A stretch of DNA of 64,000 nucleotides from Candidatus Jettenia sp. (GCA_021650895.1 CP091278.1:3687659-3751658); one strand, 5' to 3'. Shown: positions 27,032 to 36,987, counted from the first letter of the stretch. Notes: a model not told the origin generated them from the sequence alone. A program made the numbers and translations.

Positions 27032-28327
27032 TTATTGTGCAGCGCCCACAATTACTTCTTGTCGCTCAATCTTATTCCACAAATATCCTCCAGGGTTCCA
27101 GACTCCTTCATCAGGCTGAACATTTCTTTTTCCGTCTGTTGCTCGCACTGCAAGTACGTGCTTACCCATGTGTTTTGGGGTCCAGGGAATTTTCCAGGTA
27201 CGGAAAGAATAGGGACCGTAGTCTTCCCCAAGCTCAGTTTTGTGCCAGGTCACACCATCGTTCTCGGAGAATTCCACCTCAACGATTTTACCATAGCCGC
27301 TGAAGGCAATGCCTTGTACCGTTATTGGCATTTCTAAGGGAATCTTACTTGATCCATCCGGAGTAATGATAAATGAGCGTACCGGCATGGTTCCGATAGG
27401 AATCATTTTTATACGGCCATCCTTAACATCGTTAAGAGTAGTGTTGCCACGGGGTGTGTCGGGAACGCAATAAGCCTTTGCCATCCAGAAATTGGTGTCA
27501 GGTTCGGTTAATACACGAATCCAGGTTAGCGCCTTGATCCAGTATGTTGCAAACTTACCGGGAACGACCAAACGTACCGGGAAGCCATTTAGCATGGGAA
27601 GGGGTTCTCCATTCATCTCGTATGCCACGATGACTTCATCAATGACCGGATCGTTTAAGTTCAGGGATTTCTGAAATCTGTATGAGCCTTTATCCTTTGA
27701 TCCCCGGCCACGGTCTAACCCCTCAAATTGTATTTGCAATGAACCCGATTTGACTCGTGCAGCATTGAGCAAATCTTTAAGGTATACTCCTGTCATAAGG
27801 GCATTACCCATAGCTCCGTTGCCCCATTGACTGCCAGGTACACGGGGCTGGAAACGACTGCGGCTATTTCCAGAACATTGGTTAACAGCAGCAATAGTAA
27901 TCGGCTTGAATTTGTTTATGAGATCAGTCAGGGATAAGGCTAGAGGCTTTTCAATATTTCCTTCCACGAAAAGACGCCATTCAGAGAGATTCACCGTATT
28001 TGGGATGTTGTCGAGATGCCATCGTACATAAAAAGCAGCATTTAGGGTGAATGGGGTGAGAAAATAATGCCGTGGTGTCTCAAGCTGGATAGGCCGATCA
28101 GTGAGCTGAATTAATGGAAACTTTTGAGGGTAAACGACGAAGGGGCCTACCGATCCCCAGTAAGGGTTGGCATCAGGTCCTGTAAACTGAGGGAGTGGTT
28201 GTACCGTCTGATCTGATGCCTGCGTCCACGCTGAAGATAGCTTACTCAAGCCAAATCCGACTGCTACTCCACCAATTGTCTTTAGTAAGAGTCTCCGTGA
28301 TATTGATTTGAATTTTTCTCCTGTCAT
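27032..28327 (-). CDS. SorA-like sulfite dehydrogenase, molybdopterin subunit
   Basis: This periplasmic sulfite-oxidase-family enzyme probably oxidises sulfite to sulfate and passes electrons to the neighbouring cytochrome. The 431-residue precursor starts with a twin-arginine signal ([19 protein letters not shown]). The molybdopterin domain has the Mo-ligand Cys in [36 protein letters not shown]. The dimerisation domain has the Arg-rich/pocket stretch [21 protein letters not shown], and the end shows [31 protein letters not shown]. Other members of the family such as MsrP lack this C-terminal domain. Substrate is inferred from partner and motifs. Confidence 0.85.
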   Translation of the reverse strand: MTGEKFKSISRRLLLKTIGGVAVGFGLSKLSSAWTQASDQTVQPLPQFTGPDANPYWGSVGPFVVYPQKFPLIQLTDRPIQLETPRHYFLTPFTLNAAFYVRWHLDNIPNTVNLSEWRLFVEGNIEKPLALSLTDLINKFKPITIAAVNQCSGNSRSRFQPRVPGSQWGNGAMGNALMTGVYLKDLLNAARVKSGSLQIQFEGLDRGRGSKDKGSYRFQKSLNLNDPVIDEVIVAYEMNGEPLPMLNGFPVRLVVPGKFATYWIKALTWIRVLTEPDTNFWMAKAYCVPDTPRGNTTLNDVKDGRIKMIPIGTMPVRSFIITPDGSSKIPLEMPITVQGIAFSGYGKIVEVEFSENDGVTWHKTELGEDYGPYSFRTWKIPWTPKHMGKHVLAVRATDGKRNVQPDEGVWNPGGYLWNKIERQEVIVGAAQ

Positions 28328-28419
28328 TGTATTACCGTTTTTTATGGAAGAATATTTCTCTCATTTTTATCTTTATGAAGAATCGGTAGAGAAGATGTCC
28401 GATGCTTTTATGTTTTATT

Positions 28420-30000
28420 TCATGGTACTATTTGATTTATGATTTTATCCATTTCTTTTCTTGCTTCATCAATATCGTGAGCATTTGCAGTTGATGTCTC
28501 ATCTGCACCGTTCTTTCCTATCATAACATCAGAAGCAGGTGCGCTTGATTCTGGTTTTGTATGGAGTGGTTTCGTGTTTGATTTAGAAACTGCTTTTGCG
28601 ATATCGCTGCGACTTAAGGTAAAATTTGGTATTGATTGACGCAAGGAAGAAAGAAGATATTCGACCTGCGAATCAGATAATTTTGGACTATCTTTTAAAT
28701 TATCTGGGTTTATTTCTTTTATTGTTCCATCTTCATTCAATGATTCACCAATCATACGAATAAGTTTTTCTATACTTGACTTTCTCTCAATAACTGAAAT
28801 ATTTGAATTTTTAATCTTAGCCAGCAGACCTTTAGCCTTATTGAAACTGACTGTTTGGGCTCGGGGTACTGCAGCTTCGCTCAAGATTTTTTGAATTGAG
28901 TGGAGATCTGCTGCTTTCTCCTTATCCTTATTCTCCAGGAATTCAAGCAATTCCTCAAAACTATTCTGACTCAAATCAATATCCAGTGAGCTAATATTCT
29001 TGTTGATTTCTACGACGAGATATGTGTTTTCTCTATATGGTTTGTATGGTTCGTCTGGTTTCTCCTGCCAATAAACAATTCCTTCATCCTCATCCAGTAA
29101 TAATTCATCCCAAGGTATCTGTTTTTTATTAGCTCTTTCGTTCCTGATAATGACATAGTTTCCAGCTTCAAGGATAAAATGATTTATGAGATTTTCTGAT
29201 CCTCCGCTTGGATCCAGTATCATAGAATATCTAAACTCAGTATCATCTTGATCACTATTTATTAAAGCTTGCCCTAAGCCATTTAATAAACTTAAGATAG
29301 GAGATGCCGGAGGATAAGCCATTGATCCTGCCTGAGCAACGGTAGATAACAAGGCCTTGGCTTGTTCAGAATTAACATCTAATTCAAAGATGGTAATACG
29401 AAAAGCGAGGGGTGCGCCGCTATATTTAATGGGGCCGTAAATAGGCATATTGTTGAAATTCAGGTACTGTTCCTTCAAGACGTCATCAGAGAAGAAAACG
29501 AGCCTTCCAGCCTTTGTATTTATAAAGTCTAATTCTTTACCGGTATTCATCTCAAAGGCATTTGCCACGATTGCAATTTCACCATGTGCATTATAACCTA
29601 TTCTTGTTACTGCAAGTAAAGGGTTTCTCATCTCAGCAAAGTCTTTGATATATGCCGTTCGAAGGTGGACAGAAATCGAGTCACCCTCAACAAATTTTCC
29701 CTCTTCAGATAAAGTGAAGTTCTTACAATGTAAAGGGAGCATTTTTTGATCTTTGGTATCGATTTTTTTATCCCCATCGTTAACATCGCTTGCTTTTGAT
29801 GTTGTTGGAGTTACTGTACTCGCGCTGTTCTCAGATATCTTTAGTCCCTTTTCAGCAAGATTTGTTTTTCGAAAGGTCACTACTCCTTCATTGGATATTG
29901 CGCAGCCTCCGAGGATAAGAGTAAGAACTGTTAGCGTTGATTGAATAAATTTAGGGGCAAAACACCATTGAGGATAGTGATTTCGCTCTTTATTATTCAT
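28420..30000 (-). CDS. Putative lipoprotein, function unknown
   Basis: I do not recognise this 526-residue protein. The N-terminus has a hydrophobic segment ending in the lipobox LGGCAI (Cys at about 33), so it is probably lipidated and exported. Residues 90-320 look globular and mixed (FVEGDSISVHLRTAYIKDFAEMRNPLLAVTRIGYNAHGEIAIVA). Residues 340-500 are helical and polar. KDFAEMRNPLLAVTRIGY and the loss of any catalytic signature suggest a structural role. It stands alone between sorA and DUF445, on the same strand. Confidence 0.6.
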   Translation of the reverse strand: MNNKERNHYPQWCFAPKFIQSTLTVLTLILGGCAISNEGVVTFRKTNLAEKGLKISENSASTVTPTTSKASDVNDGDKKIDTKDQKMLPLHCKNFTLSEEGKFVEGDSISVHLRTAYIKDFAEMRNPLLAVTRIGYNAHGEIAIVANAFEMNTGKELDFINTKAGRLVFFSDDVLKEQYLNFNNMPIYGPIKYSGAPLAFRITIFELDVNSEQAKALLSTVAQAGSMAYPPASPILSLLNGLGQALINSDQDDTEFRYSMILDPSGGSENLINHFILEAGNYVIIRNERANKKQIPWDELLLDEDEGIVYWQEKPDEPYKPYRENTYLVVEINKNISSLDIDLSQNSFEELLEFLENKDKEKAADLHSIQKILSEAAVPRAQTVSFNKAKGLLAKIKNSNISVIERKSSIEKLIRMIGESLNEDGTIKEINPDNLKDSPKLSDSQVEYLLSSLRQSIPNFTLSRSDIAKAVSKSNTKPLHTKPESSAPASDVMIGKNGADETSTANAHDIDEARKEMDKIINQIVP

Positions 30001-30084
30001 AAATCTCTTTTCCTTTCTTTATACAGGGTTTATGAACACTAGGGGTAAAATTGATGTAATTTTATCGTGTACTGAAAAAAGCTC

Positions 30085-30783
30085 TTAAAAGAATAAAGCG
30101 CTAATAAAACCGATTAAAGCTCCAAAAACTCCTCCCCAAACAACAAGCCAACCCAGGTGTGTGCGGATAATCTCTTCAATAATCTCTTTTACCCGATGTG
30201 GTGTAAGCTCGTTTAATCTGTTATCTACCATAGCGCTGATTTTGGACTTGAATATTCCAAAATCAGTCTCTTTTCGTAAAACTGAGGCTATATCAATATT
30301 GGATAAGATATTAGCTGTTTGTCTTTCAAATTCTGCTTCAAATGGTTTACGCAACGGCTCAAGTGCTTTTTCACCACCGAATAAGTTTAACATACCACCA
30401 AAAGATGAATTTTTAATCACTTCTATGAAACCATCGAATACCTTATCAAGGTCAATAGTATCCATTATTAATTTCGGTTGTATTTCGTGGGGTAATGTAT
30501 CCTGGGTAACTTTGATAAAGTTTTCTTCGGTGAAAAAGTTTTCCATAATTAGAGATCGGATACTTTCTTTAAATTCTTTAAACCGCAAGGAAATAATACC
30601 GGAACCATAAAGTCCTGGTATTTTCTCAAACAACATGTATACAGCTAACCAATTGGTTAATGCGCCGGATAAGGCAAAAAGGCTTGCCATTATAATAGTG
30701 TTACGGCCTGTAAACTCGTGAGTAAAATAAGCAATCCCTAAGACACCAGCAGCAATGAGGTTAGTCAATAAGCTTTTATTCAT
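30085..30783 (-). CDS. DUF445-family membrane protein
   Basis: This is a small DUF445 protein with no established function. From the ATG at 30783 it has 232 residues. AAGG lies 6 bases before that ATG but directly against the ATG at 30789, so 30783 is preferred. Two N-terminal membrane segments (about 5-22 and 28-50) carry the family motif GALTNWLAVYMLFEKIPGLYGSGIISLRFKEFKESI. A central amphipathic region and a C-terminal helix (WLVVWGGVFGALIGFISALFF) follow. Membrane location is clear; role is not. Confidence 0.8.
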   Translation of the reverse strand: MNKSLLTNLIAAGVLGIAYFTHEFTGRNTIIMASLFALSGALTNWLAVYMLFEKIPGLYGSGIISLRFKEFKESIRSLIMENFFTEENFIKVTQDTLPHEIQPKLIMDTIDLDKVFDGFIEVIKNSSFGGMLNLFGGEKALEPLRKPFEAEFERQTANILSNIDIASVLRKETDFGIFKSKISAMVDNRLNELTPHRVKEIIEEIIRTHLGWLVVWGGVFGALIGFISALFF

Positions 30784-30892
30784 AAGCATCCTTCTTTTTG
30801 TATTAAAAATTCCTTTTATAGATAAATTTATCAGATTAAAAGTCGTCGAAGGCCTAATTAAATGTTTAGGAATTTCAAAGTTTTTCGTTATG

Positions 30893-30970
30893 CCATTAAC
30901 ACACCCCTAACCCCTCTCAAGAGGGGAATTGGAAAAGTCCCCTCTTGGGAGGGGATTTAGGGGTGGGTAA
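30893..30970. repeat. Inverted repeat with ACCCACCCCT ends, copy 2
   Basis: CACCCCTAACCCCTCTCAAG and, inverted, CCCCTCTTGGGAGGGG then TTTAGGGGTGGG flank a short centre. It matches the family at 20221-20325. Confidence 0.6.
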
Positions 30971-31003
30971 AAAGTCGTTGGGTTTTGCCTTTTAAAACCC
31001 AAC
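30969..31003 (-). terminator. Probable intrinsic terminator of trpS
   Basis: Read on the minus strand, a perfect 10-bp stem (GTTGGGTTTT/AAAACCCAAC, 7-base loop) is followed after GA-C by five T residues. It lies about 100 bases past the trpS stop. The stem is A/T-rich in part, so strength is uncertain. Confidence 0.55.
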
Positions 31004-31022
31004 CAAATTTAACGTAAATAGT

Positions 31023-31064
31023 AAAAGAATAACAACGAAGCATTTCTCCTTAAGTTATCTATAG
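31023..31064. repeat. Short dispersed repeat, copy 2
   Basis: AAAAGAATAA, ATTTCTC and TAAGTTATCTATAG occur in the same order and spacing as at 16973-17015. It sits just past trpS. Confidence 0.45.
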
Positions 31065-31100
31065 ATTCTGTATCTCAGTTTTGTATATCATATTCCCATA

Positions 31101-32102
31101 TCATAGCCGGCCAATTGCTTTTCGAACCTTCTCCATGAGAGGTATAGCCAAAGACCGTGCTTTCTGACCACCTTCCTCAAGAAGGGTATCTAACTTTTGT
31201 TGATCTGCCATCATTTGATTGTATACCTCGCGATATTTTCCGAGGAAGGAATTTAACATTTCAAACAACTCCTGTTTAACATCTGCCCATGCTATACCTT
31301 TGAGATATTGGTTTCTCATAGATTCTCCCTGTTCCGGACTAGCAAATTCCTTATATATGAGAAAAAGGGTAGAAGTTGTTGGGTCCTTAGGTTCTGCCGG
31401 TGGGGTAGAATCTGTTTTAATCCTGAAGATGCGTTTGCGTAACTGTTCAGGTGAAACGAACAGGGGGATGGTATTATCATAACTTTTACTCATCTTCCTC
31501 CCGTCTAACCCTGGTAATGATGCCGTTTCTTCCTGAATAAGATATTTTGGTAATTTGAATATTTCCTGATATGTAGTATTGAAGCTTTGAGCAATATCGT
31601 TTGTAATCTCAATATGCTGTATCTGGTCTTTTCCAACAGGAACAAAGTCCGTCTGAAAGAGCAGGATATCGGCTGCCATAAGAATAGGATAATTATACAG
31701 CCCCATATTTATACCCGAATCGATATCAGAAGTTTCACTCTCAAGATTTTGAGCAATCGCTGCTTTATAAGCATGAGCGCGGTTCATTAGACCTTTCGGA
31801 GTCAGGCATGCAAGTATCCAGGTTAACTCAAAAATCTCCGGTATATCAGATTGGCGATAAAAGATTACTTTATCTGTATTCAATCCCAAAGCGATCCAGG
31901 TAGCAGCAACCTCATAACACAGGTTACGAAAGTATTTTGGTTCTTTTATGGCTGTTAGGGCGTGATAATCAGCTATAAAATACATTGATTGATATTGCTC
32001 ATCCTGTGCCAGAGCTAACGCCGGCTTTATAGCACCAAGGTAATTGCCAAGGTGAGGACTGCCTGTTGGCTTTATTCCTGTCAGCACAATCTTCTTTCTC
32101 AT
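31101..32102 (-). CDS. trpS: Tryptophan--tRNA ligase
   Basis: This class I aminoacyl-tRNA synthetase charges tRNA-Trp. At 333 residues the length is normal for bacteria. The HIGH-type signature is in GIKPTGSPHLGNYLGA, the KMSKS loop is GLDGRKMSKSYDNTI, and VGKDQIQHIEITNDIAQSFN is typical. A start at the ATG at 32102 fits the family N-terminus (MRKKIVLTGIKPTG). It is a single gene with its own probable terminator. Confidence 0.97.
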   Translation of the reverse strand: MRKKIVLTGIKPTGSPHLGNYLGAIKPALALAQDEQYQSMYFIADYHALTAIKEPKYFRNLCYEVAATWIALGLNTDKVIFYRQSDIPEIFELTWILACLTPKGLMNRAHAYKAAIAQNLESETSDIDSGINMGLYNYPILMAADILLFQTDFVPVGKDQIQHIEITNDIAQSFNTTYQEIFKLPKYLIQEETASLPGLDGRKMSKSYDNTIPLFVSPEQLRKRIFRIKTDSTPPAEPKDPTTSTLFLIYKEFASPEQGESMRNQYLKGIAWADVKQELFEMLNSFLGKYREVYNQMMADQQKLDTLLEEGGQKARSLAIPLMEKVRKAIGRL

Positions 32103-32250
32103 ATTTTTTTCTTCTCAAAATGTTTTATTCTATTATATAGACAAAGGCGGGCTAGTCAAATACTGAAATTACCCTGCAAAAGTCATCTGGTTAACATTGA
32201 AATCGCAATTACTGTTTTGATATGATACTATAAGTAAACTACTGAAATAT

Positions 32251-32396
32251 CTTGATTGTATAGGAATTTTCATTTTATGTAAGCGGGATTCAGGGTGGCA
32301 CGGACAAACTTTGTTTGTCCGTGCGCCTTGAACGGAGATATGGTTTACCCGTGGACGATAAAACACTGACAAACAGAGTTTGTCAGTGCCACCCTT
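32251..32396 (+). repeat. Double-hairpin intergenic repeat, copy 3
   Basis: The leader CTTGATTGTATAGGAATTTT leads into CAGGGTGGCAC. The left hairpin is built on CACGGACAAA/TTTGTCCGTG and the right one on CACTGACAAA/TTTGTCAGTG, ending GTGCCACCC. The two hairpin types are in swapped positions relative to copy 1 on the plus strand, consistent with the copies' orientation. Confidence 0.7.
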
Positions 32397-32417
32397 GACT
32401 AAAAAATAACTTGATAT

Positions 32418-32478
32418 TTTCCTGGTGGGGCAACCCTTTCTGGTTTTTCTCGGCAAAGCTAAAGCCTTGCCCTACACT
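32418..32478 (+). repeat. TGTAGGGGCAACCC palindromic repeat, degraded copy 3
   Basis: GTGGGGCAACCCTTTCTGG and GCTAAAGCCTTGCCCTACA keep the family ends, but the centre is mostly lost. The open frame upstream of the protease-TPR gene begins inside this repeat, which is a reason not to place that gene's start here. Confidence 0.6.
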
Positions 32479-32544
32479 TACTTAATTTTTAGCGTTGACT
32501 ATAGCTTAAATACTTTTTTATTAAAAATGATAGGATGTGAAAGT

Positions 32545-34404
32545 ATGAAAAAGTATCAGTGGCTCTTGATGCCGTGGATCTCCTTTATTTTCTGCATTGC
32601 GTTTTCTTCTTTCGTATATGCACAAGGAGATTTATCGGTAATTATCAAACAGATTCAGTCGTCTGTTGTGGTTGTTTTAGCTTATGATACAAATGGCCAA
32701 CTTCTTAACCAGGGAAATGGTTTTTTTATCAATAACGATGGTGATGTTATCACAAATATCCACATACTTCAGGGTGCGGCCAGCGCTGAAGTAAAAACGG
32801 CTTATGGGAAGATATATACCATTACCGGTGTTTTGGCACAAGATAAGGAAGGAGGCCTTATTCGGGTATCAGTTGATATTCCTCCGAGATTAGTACGCCC
32901 TTTAATGTTAAGCACCTCCCTTCCCAAACCGGATGAGCGCATTATTGTGGTTGGCAGTCCAACAAGTGTTGATCAAAAGGTTTCCGATGGTATAATCTCA
33001 GATATTTATGAGATTCCGATATTTGGAATGGTTGTTAGGATCGCCGCACCTATGCCTTTGGAATTTAGCTGCAATCCTTTAGTAAATATGCAGGGAGAAA
33101 TTATTGGGTTAGCATTTTCTCAAAGCATGAAAGATCAGAACCAAAATATTGCAATTCATAATAAGAGGGTAACAAAACTCCTGGAAGACAGAAGTGACAG
33201 CCTTACCAAATGGGTTGAAGGCGAAACAAATGAGTGGTTTTCTTCTGGGGAGGGACTTTGCAACAAAGGGGTCTTTTATCTTGCAGCAGAAGACTATGAG
33301 AATGCCCTTTTTTGTTTTGAAAAAGCGGGTAAAGAAAACCCAAGATACTCTCTTGCTTATTTCTATATCGGTTATTGTATGGATAAGCTAGGACGGTACT
33401 CAGAGGCAATTGAAGCGTACAAGCGTGCGATTCGGATCAACTCTGCTTTTCTGGAGGCGCATTATAATTTGGGAGAAGATTATGACAGATTAGGATGTTA
33501 TGGGGAAGCAATCGAGGTTTACAAGCAGATTATACGCATCCAACCCAAAAATGCAAGGATACACTATAAACTAGGCGAGGATTATTGCATACTTGAGCAT
33601 TACCCTGAAGCGATTCATGCCTTTAAAAAGGCAATCGATAGTAAGCCAGATTTTGTTGAAGCATATTCCAGTCTTGGTCTGGCCTATTTCAATCTCGGAT
33701 ATTATTCAGAAGCGATAGAGGCATACCAGCAAGCGATTAATATAAACCCTCACGATACCAAAGCTCATACCATGCTTGGCTCAGCTTATAGCAAGCAAGG
33801 ATGTTATACAGAGGCAATCGATGTCTTCAAAAAAGTAATCTATAGTAAACCCGATGATATTCATGCCCATTTCCTGCTCGGTATGGCTTATGAGAAACTT
33901 GGAAGTTACACGGAAGCTATTGATGCTTATAAACAGGCAATCTCCATCAAACCTGATGATACCGGGATGTATTATAATTTAGGAACGACTTATGAGAAAC
34001 TTGAACGCTATAGGGAAGCAATTGATACCTATAAACAAGCAATTTATCTTAAGCCGGACGATGCCAGGGCATATCGTATGCTTGGCATGGTCTATTCTAA
34101 GCTTAAAAGGTATGTGGATGCGATCGATGTCTATAAGCTGGCAATTAATATGAGACCAGATGATGCCGATATCTATTATCGTCTGGCTCTGATGTATAAT
34201 ATTCTCAACCGTTATGGGGAAGAAATAGAGGCTTATAAGCAGGCGATTCTTATTAAGCCTGATTTTGTAGAGGCATATCTCGGTTTAGGCAAGAGGTATT
34301 TAAGCCAGGGAGATAGAGATTCGGCACTGGAAGTATATAAAATTCTCAGAGATTTGAATAAGGATTCAGCCAGTGAATTATTTGATCTGATTTTCAGGCC
34401 GTAA
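32545..34404 (+). CDS. Secreted degenerate trypsin-like protease with TPR array
   Basis: The 619-residue protein has a signal peptide (about 1-27, ending SSFVYAQ), an HtrA-like trypsin fold (about 30-205) and roughly eleven TPR units (about 235-600). TPRs carry the usual A..Y..LG.Y.EAI..Y..AI...P pattern and mediate protein contacts. The protease domain keeps TNIHI, where the catalytic His would be. The Asp position reads DKEGGLI, with no Asp-Leu-Ala, and the Ser motif GNSGGP reads FSCNPL, so it is probably not an active peptidase. The ATG at 32545 begins a clean signal peptide; the longer frame to 32425 is repeat-derived. It overlaps the convergent DUF72 gene by 27 bases. Confidence 0.82.
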   Translation: MKKYQWLLMPWISFIFCIAFSSFVYAQGDLSVIIKQIQSSVVVVLAYDTNGQLLNQGNGFFINNDGDVITNIHILQGAASAEVKTAYGKIYTITGVLAQDKEGGLIRVSVDIPPRLVRPLMLSTSLPKPDERIIVVGSPTSVDQKVSDGIISDIYEIPIFGMVVRIAAPMPLEFSCNPLVNMQGEIIGLAFSQSMKDQNQNIAIHNKRVTKLLEDRSDSLTKWVEGETNEWFSSGEGLCNKGVFYLAAEDYENALFCFEKAGKENPRYSLAYFYIGYCMDKLGRYSEAIEAYKRAIRINSAFLEAHYNLGEDYDRLGCYGEAIEVYKQIIRIQPKNARIHYKLGEDYCILEHYPEAIHAFKKAIDSKPDFVEAYSSLGLAYFNLGYYSEAIEAYQQAININPHDTKAHTMLGSAYSKQGCYTEAIDVFKKVIYSKPDDIHAHFLLGMAYEKLGSYTEAIDAYKQAISIKPDDTGMYYNLGTTYEKLERYREAIDTYKQAIYLKPDDARAYRMLGMVYSKLKRYVDAIDVYKLAINMRPDDADIYYRLALMYNILNRYGEEIEAYKQAILIKPDFVEAYLGLGKRYLSQGDRDSALEVYKILRDLNKDSASELFDLIFRP

Positions 34405-35187
34405 CATAGCGATCATTTCCTTTGCGTTGATGACGGATTTTCCGTTATGACAGTTATTGAACATGATGATGGTGTTCCTGGCAGAGTTGGCTATATTTTT
34501 TATATCCGGTATAAAGGACTGCAGTTCCTCTTTTGTATAGAGATAATCATATCTTTCTGCTACTGATGCCTGGAACCAATGCGGATTCCTGCCATGGAAT
34601 CTGAAGTATCCAAGGTTGGTTGTTATCGTTGGATTATAAGGCATGAGGCTTTTGAGTTTTGGTTCATCTACAACACAGTATCCAATATGGTGCTGTTGAA
34701 GAAATATGATACTTTTTTGACTATGCCATCTGGCATTTCTAAATTCTACTACGAGAGGAATATCCTTTAACTTCTCCTTAAAGGTCTTGATATAGTCATA
34801 GTTTTCCTTTGTTGTATGAAAACTATAGGGAAACTGTGCCAGGATTGCCGTTAGTCTATTCTCTTTCCTTAAAGGTTCCAGAGAGTAGAGGAATCGCTCG
34901 AATGTCTCATTATTATCGATACGTTTTCCTGTATCTTTATCTTTTATCTCATGAGTTAGTGACTTATGTGCTTTGACGGTAAATTCAAAATCAGGGGAGG
35001 TCTTTCTTATCATACCCTCGAAAGATCTTTGGGAAGGTATGGTATAATAGGTAAAATTTATCTCGGTTATTTTAAAACCAAGTTGCTTTTCATAGTAAGG
35101 CAGCATATCTCCTTTTTTCATATCAAAAGGATAGATAGTGCCCACCCAATCCGGGAATGAAAAACCTGATGTGCCAACTTTGATCAT
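34378..35187 (-). CDS. DUF72 (YecE-like) protein
   Basis: This is a TIM-barrel-like DUF72 protein of unknown reaction. The 269 residues start MIKVGTSGFSFPDWVGTIYP, the standard family N-terminus. They keep EINFTYYTIPS, FTVKAHKSLTHE, LAQFPYSFHTT, LVVEFRNARWHS, YFRFHGRN and the C-terminal MFNNCHNGKSVINA, which correspond to the family's conserved blocks. Length is normal. Its 3' end overlaps the protease-TPR gene tail to tail. Confidence 0.9.
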   Translation of the reverse strand: MIKVGTSGFSFPDWVGTIYPFDMKKGDMLPYYEKQLGFKITEINFTYYTIPSQRSFEGMIRKTSPDFEFTVKAHKSLTHEIKDKDTGKRIDNNETFERFLYSLEPLRKENRLTAILAQFPYSFHTTKENYDYIKTFKEKLKDIPLVVEFRNARWHSQKSIIFLQQHHIGYCVVDEPKLKSLMPYNPTITTNLGYFRFHGRNPHWFQASVAERYDYLYTKEELQSFIPDIKNIANSARNTIIMFNNCHNGKSVINAKEMIAMLRPENQIK

Positions 35188-35306
35188 AGTTTTATAATAA
35201 TTTAGTCACGAATGAACATGAGTTTACAAGAGTAAGAGAAAATCGTTACATAAAAAACAGCAAAAAGTTGCATCTTTTTTGCATGGTATGAGTTTTCATG
35301 CAATAC

Positions 35307-36122
35307 CTATAATTGCTCGCCCAATTTTTTCGATTTTACGGTAGCGGCTTCAACAGCGTTTATAAGGGATGCCCTGAATCTACCCTCTTCTAATTTACTA
35401 ATTCCCTCAATAGTTGTACCACCGGGTGAGGTTACATCATCTTTTAGTTTTGCCGGATGTTGACTTGTTTCTAATACCATCTTTGCTGCACCGAGGACCG
35501 TTTGTGCTGCAAGGATAGTGGATACATCTCTGGGTAAACCCATTTTAACACCACCATCTGATAATGCCTCAATGAACATATATACATATGCAGGGCCGCT
35601 TCCGCTTAGTCCTGTTACAACGTCCAGATATTTTTCGTCTAGTTGAAATACCTTTCCAACGGCGTTAAATATCCTGGATACTAATTGTGTATCTGCCTCT
35701 GTAGCGTATTTGCCCGGGGAAAAGGCTGTTGCTGAGGTAGTAACCAAACATGGAGTATTGGGCATTACCCGGATTACCCGAACACCTGTTTGTAGCCGTG
35801 ATTCAATAAATCGTATCGGTATACCCGCTGCTATCGAAATTACTAAATGTTGTGGGGTAATATCAGTTTTCAAATCATGAAGCACTTCATTCATCATTTG
35901 TGGCTTTATGGCTAATACAATAACATTGGCAAAGGCAGTAATATCTTTATTGTTTTGTGTGGTATGTATACCGAGTTCTTTATGTAAAAATGTGCATCGC
36001 TCTGCAACAACGTCGCTCATCATGATGTTTTTCATTTCGCTCAATTGAGCATGAATAATGCCCTTGCAAAGGGCTTCTCCCATCTTCCCGCTGCCAATAA
36101 ATCCTATAGTCTCTTTTAACAT
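35307..36122 (-). CDS. proC: Pyrroline-5-carboxylate reductase
   Basis: It reduces pyrroline-5-carboxylate to proline with NAD(P)H, the last step of proline synthesis. At 271 residues it has family length. The Rossmann motif IGFIGSGKMGEALCKGI is at the N-terminus, followed by VIRVMPNTPCLV. The substrate/dimer signature is GLSGSGPAYVYMFIEALSDGGVKMGLPRD, with DDVTSPGGTTIEGI near the end. The start at the ATG at 36122 matches the family. It is monocistronic as far as can be seen. Confidence 0.96.
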   Translation of the reverse strand: MLKETIGFIGSGKMGEALCKGIIHAQLSEMKNIMMSDVVAERCTFLHKELGIHTTQNNKDITAFANVIVLAIKPQMMNEVLHDLKTDITPQHLVISIAAGIPIRFIESRLQTGVRVIRVMPNTPCLVTTSATAFSPGKYATEADTQLVSRIFNAVGKVFQLDEKYLDVVTGLSGSGPAYVYMFIEALSDGGVKMGLPRDVSTILAAQTVLGAAKMVLETSQHPAKLKDDVTSPGGTTIEGISKLEEGRFRASLINAVEAATVKSKKLGEQL

Positions 36123-36384
36123 AATACACAGTTCCTCTTAAAGGATATAATTACTCTGGTAAAAATTATAAAAAGTTGATATGTTTTTGTAAGATAATTT
36201 AGTTGCGACGATATTACCCTGTGTTATAGTATGTGTTACACAGAGAAAAAATTTTTTTCCGATTCCTGCTTTTTGTGTCATTGGAGGTAAACCGTTTCTG
36301 TTTGTGATCTATCTGTATTATTGACCATTATATGGCTAATTTTATAATATTTTCAAGGATCTTTTGCGTTATCGGCGAATAAAA

Positions 36385-36987
36385 ATGAGAAAAAGGTTTA
36401 TCTTTTTATGGATACTCTTTTTGCTTTTTGCATTTTCCAATGATTCTTATGCTGTATATTATACTCTATCAGGCGAACAAATCAGACAGGCTATTGAGTA
36501 TGGTGAGAAAAATAAGGATGCTGACCCTGTCTCATTCCTGGATGAATGGATAAGTGTGTCGGATTCGGATAATGTATATGAATGGGCGGGTTTACATACA
36601 AAATTTAGCACATTGGCTTACGAGGCAAAAAAGGCATCCCAGGTATCAAAAAACTTAACAGAAGAACAGATATCTCAGCTTCTTTCAGATAAGGAAGATA
36701 TTTTGTCATTTATTGTTATTTTGTATGGTAATTCATATAATTTTGCTCAGGATTATCATGCGGTATTATTATACAAGGATAAGCCTATCCAACCGGTCCT
36801 GGAACAAAATAATAGTTGTGGTACCGTTAGTAACCTTGAATTCAAAAGAGCTATTACCTATCGTGCTGAATGTCGCTATGAGTTCCCTAATTATTGTGTA
36901 GAACCGGATGCAGAGGTTACTCTTGTAATTCTGAATCCACTGAATAATGAGAAGAGATTCCTGTTTCGTTTAGGAGAGATGAGATGA
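36385..36987 (+). CDS. Small secreted protein of unknown function
   Basis: I do not recognise this 200-residue protein. From the ATG at 36385 it begins with a signal peptide (MRKRFIFLWILFLLFAFSNDSYA). The mature part starts VYYTLSGEQIRQAIEYGEKN and includes a Cys-containing section (NNSCGTVSNLEF, AECRYEFPNYCVEPDAEV) that could carry disulfides. A TTG-started extension to 36364 adds a poor N-terminus. It overlaps the amidase gene by 4 bases (ATGA), so the two are cotranscribed. A possible -10 (TTATAGT) lies near 36222. Confidence 0.6.
   Translation: MRKRFIFLWILFLLFAFSNDSYAVYYTLSGEQIRQAIEYGEKNKDADPVSFLDEWISVSDSDNVYEWAGLHTKFSTLAYEAKKASQVSKNLTEEQISQLLSDKEDILSFIVILYGNSYNFAQDYHAVLLYKDKPIQPVLEQNNSCGTVSNLEFKRAITYRAECRYEFPNYCVEPDAEVTLVILNPLNNEKRFLFRLGEMR

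Noticed and set aside
32425-32544. Longer N-terminus for the protease-TPR protein
   Set aside because: The extra 40 codons translate a degraded intergenic repeat and would bury the signal peptide.
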